Below are positions 45,876 through 57,200 of a stretch of DNA of 64,000 nucleotides, piece after piece (the first letter of the stretch is position 1; the number at the start of each line of letters is the position of its first letter). The notes under the pieces were generated by a model that was given only the letters and a program-made list of their open reading frames with translations, did no database searches and was not told the DNA's origin. Both the position numbers and the translations under genes were made by a program. This DNA is from Zea mays (Eukaryota > Streptophyta > Magnoliopsida > Poales > Poaceae), in contig NC_050104.1 in the NCBI RefSeq assembly GCF_902167145.1, forward strand, positions 108,449,849-108,513,848, in the 5' to 3' direction.

Positions 45876-48800
45876 CTACATTTCCCTAAGTACTACTTCT
45901 GCAGCTTCGTTCAGAAGTCGATCGACAACCTGATCCATGATATCTTCAGCCATCTTTTTAATTTCATCGTCATCTTTAGGCTGAGGGCCCGAAGACGCTT
46001 CAGTAGGATCTGAGGGAGGACAGGATACGACTACATTGCTATTACAGATTGCGAGCGAAGTTTAAAATCAAAAGTTACAATACAATAAAAACCATTAGTT
46101 AATACCTATTTGTCCTTCGGACCCTGCGCTTTTCTCAGCAGCCTCTGCTACTTTTCTAGCTTCGTGGATCCCTTTTTCGCTTCTTTGAATAATTTCTCGT
46201 GCCATTTCTCGGCCACCGTTGTCCCAGATATCGGTGAAAAATTTTCCACCAACCATGCTAGCTTCGGCTGAAGGATCCTTTGTATCTTCGGAGAGCAGGG
46301 TGGTTTCGGATTGCGCCAAAATCTTTACATGCTCACAGCCCTTTTTCTCCAGAATGGTGGCAATTCCCCTGGCACCCGAAAAAGCACATATATCTCCGCG
46401 GCTGTTTAAAATTTCTTCGAAGGCCTCAGCTTCGTGGCTAATCCATTCAATGGGGCCTTCGGGGTTGCCTCTCGTGAAGTTTTCTTCACTTGAAAATGCG
46501 CCAACACTGGCGAAGCTAGTTTTCAACTTCTTAACACAATCCATAGATTTGTTATAACATCTCTTCTTGGATGAGCGAAGCTCTTCAACAGTTCCCTCTA
46601 AATGATTTGCCCATTGGTCGCTTATTTCTCGTCTCGTTTCTTCAAGCATACGTTCCTCTTTGGCTCTGGCCAATTGTCTTCGAAGATCCTCGATTTCAAG
46701 TTTCTGAGCTTCAGCTTGACTTTTGAAAGTAGCTTCGTCTTCTTTTATCCTACTTATCAATGAGTGTAATATTTTATCTTTTTCGAGACCTTCGTTCCTC
46801 AGCTCGATTACTTCGGAACGAAGGTTGCTCAGGGCTATAGCGCATCCTTCGTCCTCGGCATCTTTTTGGGCCCTGAGGGCATTGCTAAGTATAAGGCCCT
46901 GCAGAGACAAATGTGTGTGCGTCAAAACATTTAAGCAAACGGAAAATTTTGATTTCAACAAAAATACGAAGGTCTCAAATTTTGTACCTTTAAACTATTG
47001 TACGCCAAGCTGTCGGCCAACTCATCTTTCGACAGCACCGAGAGTCCGTCTTCTAGAGTTGGGAATCCGAAGCTCTTGCTCATCTCCCGGCAGACAGAAA
47101 TCTCCTTGCTGTCCGGGAGACAGTACAAGAAGTCTTCTTCTCCGCTGCCGTTGAATATCAACGCCCCCTTTTGATATTTTAGTTTCTGGGCATAAAACTG
47201 GGCCTCTTGTTTTTCTTTTTCAGACAACTTTTTTCCCGAAGCATGTCGAACAATATATTCAGGGACCGCGGGGGATGCTTCGGGGGCAACAGCACTGATT
47301 TCTTCAACAGGAATTGGCTCTGACATTTTTTCTCCTTTCGTGGGCTTTGAAGGCCCAGTTTCGGTCTCAGCCTGTTGCCTTGGAGCTTCGGCATCGAAGA
47401 CTTTAGTTTCTGTTACGAATGTTTCAGCAGTTTTCTTCGGTGTTGTGTTCGAAGACTCAATTGTCTCCAGAACATCTAGCACAGTGACCATTCTTTTCCT
47501 TTTTGGGGTCACCGCTGGGCCCTTTTGGTTTTTTATTGATTCAATATTTGCTGCGGGACTCAAAACTTTTGATGTTTTTGATCCCTCAGTTGCTTCTTTC
47601 ACTTCTTCCATTTTTTCTGTGGTTGGCGCTTCGGCCTTCTCTTTCGTTTCTGGTAACAAAATCTTTGGTTCTTCCAATTCTATCCTCGTTGGCGCTTCGG
47701 TCGTTTCTGCGACTTCTGGCAGCAAGGTTGGCTCGGTTGGTTTTTCAGCTTCGGTGGCCGAAGAAGTTTCCCCGGTAAACTCAGGTACCGAAGCTGGTTC
47801 GATATAGCGCGGCCGATGTGTGAGGACCTTTATCCTCTTTCTTTTCGGTTCTGGCTCGCTAGGAGCAGTTGCAGCTTCTTCTTTCGCAAAGGTTGTGTTT
47901 TTTCTTTTTTGCCCTCGAATGGGATAACGATAGTCAGGGTAGACGAACCCGATTGCATCAAACACCCGATTCAGCCTCTTCTTTTTTCGGCCTCCGAAGG
48001 CTGCTGACAGTGCAGTATCTTCGGCCTTCGAATAAGCCCCAAGCAGTTCATCACTTAAATTTTCAATACTTTTTAACCAGTCATCATCTGGCTCAACGAA
48101 TTTATCTCCAAACTTAAAAGTGTACTTTAACCTGATAAGCCCACCTTCGTCGGCCTCTTTTATGGTTTCTTGCGGCATTTCCCATTTCTCCGCAAGCGGC
48201 CATACCCTGAAGGCAATATGCTCTTGTACCAAATCTCTCGTTCCAATAAAAGAACAGATAACGCCGAAGGCTCTCTGGCATTCTTCGGCAGCTTCATTCA
48301 TTTCAACCTTCGGCCTCCGAAGGCCGAAGCTTTGCCAAATGGGGCGCATAATTATACCTTTGATATCTTCTCGTACTGACAGGTCATTCCTCACATAAAA
48401 CCATTCTGTCATCCAGTCGCCGGGCCATCTCTTCCGAAAGGTTGGCACGGGACAGCTCGACCCGGACCGAGAAACGAAACTGTAGCAGCCAAAGTTATTG
48501 TGATACTGTTCCTTACCCCAAGGTTTTGTTTCGTATGATAATTCGTGTATATTGCAGAAACTTTTTGCATCAGGCTTCAGACCTTGGCTTCTCACGGCCC
48601 ACACGAAGATATTCAGCCTTATGATTGCCTCGGGGGTAAGTTGATGAAGATAGACTTCGAATATTTTCAGCACCTCCACGACAAACTCGCTCAGGGGAAA
48701 TCGTAGTCCAGCTTTTAAAAAGCTTCGGTACACTACGACTTCATTCTCTTCAGGGTGTGGACAAGTCCTTTCCCCTTCGTCGGCCCTCACAATGGACAGA

Positions 48801-49093
48801 TCCCGGAAATACCTTCCCCTCATATTGACAAGATGATTTTCTTTGATAGTTGATTTGCCGAAAACTGCATGGCTTGGTCGCCAAGGGCGATCTTCGGAGT
48901 CTTCACCACCACTGTCCACATCATAACTGTCGCTGTCACCAGTGTCTTCAGACAAACCCTCCAGAATCTCCTTAGTGATTTTTTCTGTATTGGTCTTCGA
49001 CATCGCTATAAGAAATCCCAAGTTCTTCTCTTCGTCGAGACTCAGCTTCATCTCAGCAATAGCCTTCTTATCTTCAGACATCTTCGGAAACAC
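45876..49093 (-). CDS. Antisense three-exon gene of the Zeon-like element (Transposase_28-like, coiled coil), about 1,017 residues
   Basis: Exon 1 is 49093-46988 (702 codons, start MFPKMSEDKK; second ATG at 49081). Intron 1 (46987-46899) runs GTACAAAA to CTCTGCAG. Exon 2 is 46898-46106. Intron 2 (46105-46031) runs GTATTAAC to AATGTAG. Exon 3 is 46030-45876, ending VVLREM and TAG. All three join in one frame. Residues about 120-260 (FLKAGLRFPLSEFVVEVLKI, HQLTPEAIIRLNIFVWA) resemble the plant family called putative gypsy type transposon (Transposase_28). A Pro/Thr/Glu-rich middle with basic clusters (KRKRIKV, GGRKKKRLNR) follows, then an exon-2 coiled coil (LRSEVIELRNEGLEKD, AEAQKLEIEDLRRQLARAKE). 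The splicing model is my inference. Function unknown; it has no transposase or pol catalytic motif. Confidence 0.75.
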
Positions 49094-49220
49094 TAAAAAA
49101 CTGTTTTCAAATCCGAAGCTTCAAAACTAAAAGCTCAGCAAATCTCAGTGCACAAGAGCTAAAAATCGAGTGAGCAGGAGCAGATGGCAAGAGAGCGTGC
49201 CAAATGAGTTTGCGGTATGA

Positions 49221-49234
49221 CCGTATTTATACGC
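49221..49234 (-). promoter_or_regulatory. Putative TATA box of the antisense gene
   Basis: Minus strand GCGTATAAATACGG lies about 130 bp upstream of the antisense start codon and about 150 bp inside the 3' LTR. The spacing suits a dedicated promoter independent of the LTRs. Confidence 0.65.
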
Positions 49235-49375
49235 CCAGTGCGTTGGAAATTGAAAGGCCCCGCTTGTCAGTGAATGTTGCTATTCTAGCAAAGGGAAGGT
49301 GTTTTTTCGGACCTTCAGCGTAAAGCCTGCGTCCATGTCGCAATCTAAATTTATTATTTTAAACAAATTAATATT

Positions 49376-49387
49376 GCGAGGGGCTAC
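49376..49387 (+). other. Polypurine tract of the Zeon-like element
   Basis: gcgaggggctac lies directly before the 3' LTR. It is short and interrupted by pyrimidines, as in other gypsy elements. Confidence 0.7.
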
Positions 49388-50030
49388 TGTTGGGGGCCTT
49401 CGGCTTACGAAGGTCCTCAAAAACAGGATTTAACAGTATTTCTGGAGTATAATGTGTGAACAGGTATCTTCGGACTCAAGTCGGAATCGCAGCAGATCAG
49501 AATAATACGAAGGTTGATACAGCGCCGAAGGTGTAAGCAGGAAAGCTTCGGCATGGTGGCAAAAAAAATGAAACCGACTTAAAGATGAAAAGGCTATTCA
49601 GACCTCGATAGATTACTATAGAATTATTATCAAATGTAAAGGGCATAAATGTAATTTTGTATAGGCTGTGTGCTGTGCCTATAAATAGGTGAACAGTACC
49701 CCCGTACTGTTCACGCTGATTTGGCATTCGCTTGTGCGTCACGCTTGTACTTTCATCCCCTTCAAGTTGAAGGTACATTTGTAATTCGACGTTATTTCTG
49801 TTTTTACATAATGATAATATGCAATTGTCTATGTTATCTTTTATGTTCTTTATAATTCATCTTTCGTTACTGTATAGTATATTTGTGAAGGCACACCTTT
49901 CATAACCTTCGTCCGAAAACCATTATATCCTGAGGGGAATAATGCTTCGAAGGACGAAGGACTTTACCGATTAACATTTTCTGTGTTGCCTTGTTCTTAA
50001 CTCATAGCATTTGAGAACAAGTCCCCAACA
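49388..50030 (+). repeat. 3' LTR of the Zeon-like element
   Basis: 643 bp, almost identical to the 5' LTR (t to c in cgta.tgttc, a to g in caatt.tctatg, plus two small indels). Confidence 0.95.
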
Positions 50031-50035
50031 TGGGT

Positions 50036-50258
50036 ATTAACATAAGCAATTTCGATATCTCCCTTTTGTTGGCGATCTCTCAGAAAGTGATACCAGATGT
50101 CTATGTGCTTAGTGTGCCTGTGTTCAACGGGATTATCCGCCATGCGGATTGCACTCTCATTATCACATAGGAGAGGGACTTTGCTTAATTTGTAGCCATA
50201 GTCCCTGAGGGTTTGCCTCATCCAAAGTAATTGCGCACAACAATGACCTGTGGCAATG
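50036..50258 (-). pseudogene. Copia RNase H (part 2 of the split gene)
   Basis: It reads YIATGHCCAQLLWMRQTLRD then YGYKLSKVPLLCDNESAIRM, KHIDIWYHFLRDRQQKGDIE. It joins part 1 at 42644 once the Zeon-like element and one target duplication are removed. Confidence 0.9.
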
Positions 50259-50262
50259 TACT

Positions 50263-50444
50263 TGAAAGGGAAATTGGGTTAACCATTTCCTATAACTAAT
50301 TTTGGTGGTTGATAATTAACACAAACGCATGGACTAACTAGTTTGTCTAGAATTCATGTATTACAGGTGCATAAGGTTCAACACAAACCAATAAAAGATT
50401 CAAGTTAATGACACATTTTTAAAGGAGCAAAATGACTTGAGTGT
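50263..50444 (+). repeat. Start of a third copia LTR, cut by the Huck-like element
   Basis: tgaaagggaaattgggttaa matches the start of the second copia element's LTR read on its own strand, with divergence. This one is in plus orientation. It is interrupted at 50445. The preceding 5 bp, gtact, would be its target duplication; the partner is outside the window. Confidence 0.8.
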
Positions 50445-51809
50445 TGTCGGGTACCATAATTAGGGGTACCCCCAAGACTCCTAAACTCGGCTGGTAATCA
50501 CCATCAGCGCAAACTGCAGAGGCTGATGGGCGCAATTTAGGACAAGGCTCCGTCCACTCAAGGGATGCGATCTCGCCTCGCTCGAGCCCAGCCTCGGGCA
50601 GGAACAGTAGACCCAGGCAAGGGACGCGATCACGCCTCGCCCGAGGGCCTCCTCAAAGCAACGGGCGCTCCCTCGACTCGTCCGAAGCCCAGCTCGGGCA
50701 GGCTTCATAGTGAAGCCACCTTGGCCAAATCGCCTCACCAATCGATCGTATCACAGGCGCATTCAATGCAAGGATCGCCTGGCGCCTTATCCTGACACGC
50801 GTGCTTCAATCGGCAAGGTCGAAGTGACCGCAGTCACTTCGCCCTCCCACTGACTGACCTGACAGGAAAACAGCGCCGCCTGCCCCGCTCCGACTGCTGT
50901 GCCACCCACCAAGGTGAGGCTGACAGCAGCTGAGTCCAGCCTCAGGCGCCACAGGAAGCTCCGCCTCGCCCAACCCCAGGGCTCGCCCCCGCCTCGGCCT
51001 CGGAAGATGGACTCCGCCTCGCCCGATCCTAGGGCTTGGCCCCGACCTCGACCTCGGAAGGTGGTCTCCACCTCGCCCGACCCCAGGGCCCGGCCTCAAC
51101 CTCGACCTCGGGTGGAATCGCGTCCTCGCCCGACCCCGGCCTCGGCCTCTGGAGGAGTCTCCGCCTCACCTGACCTTGGGCTCGGACTGACCACGCCGCA
51201 GGAAGTACATCATTACCCTACCCCTAGCTAGCTCAGGCTACGGGGAACAAGACCGACGTCCCATCTGGCTCGCCCCGGTAAACAAGTAATGATGGCACCC
51301 CGCGTGCGCCCATGACGTCGGCGGTTCTCAGCCCCCTACGGAAGCAAGGAGACATCAGCAAGGTCCTGACAGCCCCGACAGTTGTGCTTCTACAGGGCTC
51401 AAGCGCTCCTCCGACGGCCACGACGTCGCATGCACAGGGCTCTAGCACCTCTCCGACAGCCACGTTGGCATGTACATAGGGCTCTGGCTCCTCTCTGCCG
51501 GACACGTTAGCATATTGCTACACCCCCATTGTACACCTGGACCCTCTCCTTGCATCTATAAAAGGAAGGGTCAGGGCCCTCGTACGAGGGGTGGTCGCGC
51601 GGGAGGACGGGCTGACGAACAGGCTCTCTCTCTCCCTCGCGAACGCTTGTAACCCCCTACTGCAAGCGCACCCACTCTGGCGCAGGACAACACGAAGCCG
51701 CGGTTCTCTTCCCCCTTGTGTTCCATCTCGCGCCAACCCATCTGGGTTGGGACACGCGGCGACAATTTACTCGTCGGTCCAGGGACCCCCCGGGGTTGAA
51801 ACGCCGACA
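50445..51809 (+). repeat. 5' LTR of the Huck-like element
   Basis: 1365 bp, TGTCGGG to GCCGACA. GC-rich, with many cctcgcccga.cc repeats between 50550 and 51180. A TATA box is at 51556-51565. Confidence 0.88.
51556..51565 (+). promoter_or_regulatory. TATA box of the Huck-like LTR
   Basis: ctataaaagg lies about 250 bp before the LTR end. Confidence 0.75.
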
Positions 51810-51810
51810 G

Positions 51811-51829
51811 TTGGCGCGCCAGATAGGGG
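51811..51829 (+). other. Primer-binding site of the Huck-like element
   Basis: ttggcgcgccagatagggg begins one base after the LTR, the usual gypsy position. Confidence 0.8.
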
Positions 51830-51869
51830 TCTGCTACGTGTTGACGAACAACTTCCCGTCGAGTTCCAG

Positions 51870-54239
51870 ATGGGTAGTCTCCAACAACCTCTTCAGCCCG
51901 GGACGCTGCTCCGTTTCGGGGGTCTCGAGTTCATGTCCCTCGGCGGCAGCTACGACATGGTACTCCTTCCTCCGCCGCGCGACGGCGATAATGGCGGCCG
52001 TCAGCCCGCCCGACGGCGGCGGAATCGACGACATCTTCCCCCCGTGGCGGAAGAGCAGCATCCGGGTCTGTCCCGCCGCCTTCCTCGCCGCAGGAGAAGG
52101 AGGCGGGGCAACCGTGGCCGAGCAAGAGGTGGCACCTCGTCGGCTGTCGAGCGAGTCGACGATGCCGGCGCCCCAGCGGGGGACAAGTCGGGCGTTGACC
52201 TCGCGCCTGAGACGACGACGAGCGTCGTTTCCTCGCAACACGCCAACCCCAAGCGGACAGATGACGCCACCGCGCTCGCGAAGGGCTTGCTGGGCATTAG
52301 CCTCGTACCGGAGATAACGGTGCAGTCCGTCCCCGACGCGACTTCGTCACCGTCCATCGATCAAGAGGTACCGTCCGTTTTCCACCCTGTGCCTTTTAGG
52401 TTCAGCTTCGATCCACCAAGCGATCCCGCTTCGGTGAGCGCTTTCATAAAGGCATATCCTAACCTTCTGGGGTACCATATGTGGTCGACCTAGGACAGAC
52501 TGACGGCCGTCTCGACCTACGGGCCCCCGGGTTCCGAGGAAGACGACGAGTCCGACTCTGGTTGGGATTTCCCCGGGCTCGGTAATCCTAGCGCCATGCG
52601 AGACTTCATGACCGCATGTGACTACTGCCTCTCCGATTGCTCCGATGATGGCCACAGCCTTGACGACGAAGGTTGTGTCCCAAGTCGCGAATGTTTCCAC
52701 GTCGATCTAGGGGGTCACGACGAAGGCAACCACCTCGGTATGCCGGAGGACGATGATCCCCCTGGGCCTGCGCCTCGCGTTGACATCCTGCGGGAGCTAG
52801 CTGTGGTCCCAGTCCCTACGGGGGGTCAGGTCACACAGCTCGAGCAAATCCGCGAGATGCAGGCCAAGCTCGACGAGGAAGTAGGACAACTTGTGCAGCT
52901 CCGGCAAAACATCGAGCAGGAGTGGGCAGACCGAGCACTAGCCGGAGAAGCACGTCGTCAGGCCTAGGATGTCCAGTGTCGTATCACTGACGATGCTAGG
53001 GCAAGACTGCCCCCGGCTTCCAGTGGGGTCGGCCAGAACCTGGCTGCAGCGGCAATACTACTCCGAGCGATGCCGGAGCCATCCACCACCGAGGGGCGGC
53101 GTATCCAGGGAGAGCTCAAGAATCTCCTGGATGATTCCGTGGTCCGACGGGCCGAGAGGTCTGCCTCCCGAAGGCAAGGGTACCCCCAGAGCATCGCGCC
53201 ACGACTTCCCGATTCATGCGGGAAGCCTCGGTCCACACCGGGCGCACGCGGGACGCGACGCCTGCGGCCTCGGGTCGCCTCGACAACGAGCACCGCCACC
53301 ACGATCATCGAGCCCGCCTCAACGAAAATGTGCGCTGAGGCTACCACCCCAGGCATGGGGGACGCTACGACAGTGGGGAGGATCGGAGCCCCTCACCCGA
53401 ACCACCTGGTCCGCAAGCCTTCAGCCGGGCCATACGACGGGCGCCGTTCCCGACCCGGTTCCGAGCCCCGACTACCATCACCAAGTACTCGAGGGAAACA
53501 AGGCCGGAACTGTGGCTTGCGGACTACCGGCTGGCCTGCCAGCTAGGTGGAACGGATGATGACAACCTCATCATCTGCAACCTCCCCCTGTTCCTCTCCG
53601 ACACCGCCCGAGCCTGGCTGGAGCATCTGCCTCCTGCACAGATCTCCAACTGGGACGATTTGGTCAAAGCCTTCGCTGGAAACTTCCAGGGCACATACGT
53701 GCGCCCTGGGAACTCCTGGGATCTCCGAAGCTGCCGCCAGCAGCCAGGGGAATCCCTGCGGGACTACATCCGACGATTTTCAAAGCAGCGCACCGAGCTG
53801 CCCAACATCACCGACTCGGATGTCATCGGCGCGTTCCTCGCCGGCACCACTTGCCGCGACCTGGTGAGCAAGCTGGGTCGCAAGACTCCCACCAGGGCGA
53901 GCGAGTTGATGGACATCGCCACCAAGTTCGCCTCTGGTCAGGAGGCGGTCGAGGCCATCTTCCGGAAGGACAAGCAGCCTCAGGGACGCCAGCAGGAAGA
54001 CGTCCCCAAGGCGTCCGCCTAGCGTGGCGCGAAGAAGAAAGGCAAGAAGAGGTCGCAAGCGAAACGTGACGCCGCCGACGCAGATCTTGTCGCTGCCGCC
54101 GAGCACAGAAACCTTCGGAAGCCTCCCGGAGGGGCCAACCTGTTCGACAAGATGCTCAAGGAGTCGTGCCCCTATCATCAGGGTCCCGTCAAGCACACCC
54201 TTGAGGAATGCGTCATGCTTCGGCGCTACTTCCATAAAG
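51870..54239 (+). pseudogene. Huck-like gag, broken
   Basis: It starts MGSLQQPLQPGTLLRFGGLE and runs through a long Arg/Pro-rich N-terminal region with TAG stops at 52491 and 52965 and frame changes between 53090 and 53500. The conserved gag core is at 53500-54020 (NLPLFLSDTARAWLEHLPPA, SWDLRSCRQQPGESLRDYIR, FLAGTTCRDLVSKLGRKTPT), then TAG at 54020, and CPYHQGPVKHTLEECVMLRR YFHKAG just before the solo LTR insertion. The frame resumes at 58588. It cannot encode a full Gag. Confidence 0.85.
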
Positions 54240-54244
54240 CCGGG

Positions 54245-57200
54245 TGTGGCGGAACTGCCCGAATTATTCCAACTTAAGTGTCTAAGTCCTGCTTTAAAGG
54301 CTAGACCACACTTAAATGGGGATAACCCGTCAATCCCTCGGATCTAGTCCGACACGGCCACTGACAGGATCAAGTACCACAATTTCACTCGATGGTGAGT
54401 CACAGAGCAAATACAATAAAGCATAAAACCATGCATGAAAGAGTATTAAGTTATTACATCATCATCGGAGTTTTTCAAAAGTAGCCATCAGTGTTCGAAG
54501 TGCAGCGGAATAGAACTAACGGTAATTAAACGGAGAGATGGGGAAGCCTGTCCCATCACTCCTCATGCTCCTCCTCAGCCGAGGCAAGGTCCCACTCGAC
54601 AGTCCAACCCGGTGGCAAGATGGACGGCCAAGTCACTCCAGCAACCATTTCCTCCAGAGAACCTGTAAAAATTATGCCACAAGCAAGGCTGAGTATACTA
54701 ATACTCAGCTAGACTTACCCGGTGTGAGGAGTCTACTCCTCTACCTCTAGACATGCAGCTGTTTGGCTGTGGGGTTTGGTTGCCAAAAGCACTAGCTGAG
54801 TTTCTAAATCAAGTTTTTAACTTTATCAAAATTAAGTGTGACTCTCTTAAGGCTAAAGATGTACTATCTATTCATACATAGTAGCAAACATTTTTAGTAG
54901 TCAACATCTTGTATCATCTCAACACAATTTCACTTGTTACTCAATGTAGCAGCATGGATCAAGCAGTCTCATTAGCTGCGAGAAGCAGACGATTCGAATC
55001 GAGTTTTTAAACCTTGCAAGGTAAACCTAAACACACGACATGTAGGGGCACTCCGTCCCCACACACATCAACCGTCCCCATCGATTCCCCGTCAGCAGAG
55101 AGGGGCTCACCGCCTTGGCGTACAATGCCTCACTGACCCCGACTGGCCGTCGTGCAGTGACCGCACTTGTACCCACCATAACCGGAATGGGAGACCTTGT
55201 CTCAGGTCGCGTGAGGAGGGCAATCTGCTGCCAGGTTCAATCAGGTACTAGGCTTACCGATTTACCATATTTCTCGGTATGTGTTTAGTACGTTCAAACG
55301 CTTGACACACGGTACCACACCTTAATCCTTATTCCAATTTTTATCCCGTAGACAACCAATCCCCATGGATTGTTGTCCACAACTAGAATCATGATGATAT
55401 AAAAGTGGGTACAACCAATTCCTGATCTCGCGCGAGTGCTAGAAAAATCACTCGTCTTCTACCGAGATCCTAATTATTAAAGCAGCTACTTGACTTAGCA
55501 TACTAGTATTCATCTCAAAAAGGAATCCTGAGTTCATGCAACTAGGGTTTCATTCAACTCCTACACTTAAGTGCACAATCAATCCTACAATCATTAAGTA
55601 TAGTAAAATAGCATAAATAACAGGTTATGCATAAACTGGGGCTTGCCTTCCAAAGCAGTGGCAGGCAGGTCCTCTGGTGCAGGCTCGGGTGCTGGATCCG
55701 GGGCTACCTCCTGAGCAGCTCCTTGCTCCGGCACGAGGATGTACTCTCCGTCAGCAAGGTTACAGTCTATCGAATGCAATGAACATGTATGTCATGATTA
55801 TGTAGGATTTAATAACATGTAAGTCAAGAGTAACTTAGGGTTTCTTGGTTATGTGGGGCTTCTAGTGGATTAGACTTATCCCCTTTTGGCTTAGGTTTTT
55901 GTTGAGGATAATCATAGGGAATTTGCATTGCTCTTGCCTCCTTCAGTGGATAAGACACAAAGGATTCTAGGATGACACAAATTTTCTATTGCCCACTTTT
56001 CCATTTTCCTCTATTTTCTACTCATGGTTTCTAGGGTAGGTTTGAACTATGACAGTGGGTTACTATTTTCTAAAAATTCCACAAAATTTTCAGTGGGTTG
56101 TCATTTGGTATTCTAGCTTGTTTTAAGAATTTGAGGCTCAACATATAAAGGCTATGCTTAAGACAAAAAGAATAAGAAATAGGGTAAATGGGTCACTTTG
56201 TACTACAACTCTTAATTAGAGGTGAGGTCTGTCTCAAGGGTTATTTTTGCTGGCATCTAATAGTAATAATAGGCTTCTGTGCCAAAAATCACAGAAAGCT
56301 AAGGGGTGGTTATTTAGTTATGATTTTCTAAAGTTTAATGTCAAAAAGGCACTTTCTACTACACTGTTATTTGAAAAATGTCAAACAGCAGATTTCATAT
56401 TTTTCCTAAGTTCTTAATAACAAAGCATTAACTATCCCAAGGGTGGGGGTGTTTTCACCTTGGGGTTATTTTTGGTAGGGTTTTTCCAAGTTTTCCTTGT
56501 TTTATTAAAATAGAAGGTATTCTACTTATTTTATACTAAAGCAGGGTATGATAGATTTTTCCAGTGATCTACATGGAATAGGTATCCTAACAAAAATAAG
56601 GGTGCCCTCTGGTTCATTATTTAGATCACATTTTCTATTTTTCTTAACCTTAAGCATATTGTAAAATAAAGGGTAAAAACTAACTTAATGGGGTGGACAG
56701 AGAGGTTTAACATTTTTAAATAGGTCAGTAGGTAGATATAAACTTCTCCTAATTTTTCTAACCCTAGTCAAATAGCACAACTATTTTTCTTTCTATTATT
56801 GAGCTTTTGGCCAAAACTAACATTAAATCAGAACTTTAAAGTTTTCCATAGTACCAAGGGGTTTTATATTTTTCTTAAATAGGTCACATTAATTAGAGTC
56901 TGGCAAAATTGGTTTGACCAAATTTGGGTGAACTAAACCTAAGTTATGAATTTTTAAAGTCTCTGTTCAATTTAAAAATAGATTTTAATAAGAGTTTCCT
57001 GGAAAAACAGTTTACACCGGGGTCCCTGGGTTTAAACTAAATCAACCTTCGCAGTTCTACCCTTTCGCCACTATTCCCCTGTGTCTCTGACATTTCACCA
57101 AACCCCCTGACCTTTTCTCCCTCTCACCCGCAGTCCTTCCCCCAATGCAAACAGTAACCGCGGGAAAGAAAAGGGTGGCGCGGCTTACCGGCGGCGAGGG

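Larger units (their letters stand above)
42650..50030 (+). mobile_element. Zeon-like (cinful-zeon) gypsy retrotransposon, 7381 bp, complete and young
   Basis: LTRs of 647 and 643 bp bound a plus-strand element with primer-binding site, gag, no pol, an antisense gene, and a polypurine tract. A perfect 5-bp target duplication tgggt is at 42645-42649 and 50031-50035. By eye the LTRs differ at two substitutions and two short indels (7 vs 8 A; a 5-bp gtgaa unit), so insertion is very recent. LTR length, total length and lack of pol fit the non-autonomous maize Zeon family, from memory. It must borrow reverse transcriptase and integrase from an autonomous relative. Confidence 0.95.
40502..50262 (-). 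mobile_element. Second copia element, partial, split by a Zeon-like insertion
   Basis: It has a 3' LTR (40502-41665), polypurine tract, a non-coding interior, and the end of RNase H (42540-42644) continuing after the Zeon-like element at 50036-50258. It is then cut by another copia LTR at 50263. The LTR start TGAAAGTCGCCTAGAGG on the plus strand is related to the copia LTR at 63741 but distinct from the Opie/Ji-like element at 29515. Confidence 0.85.
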
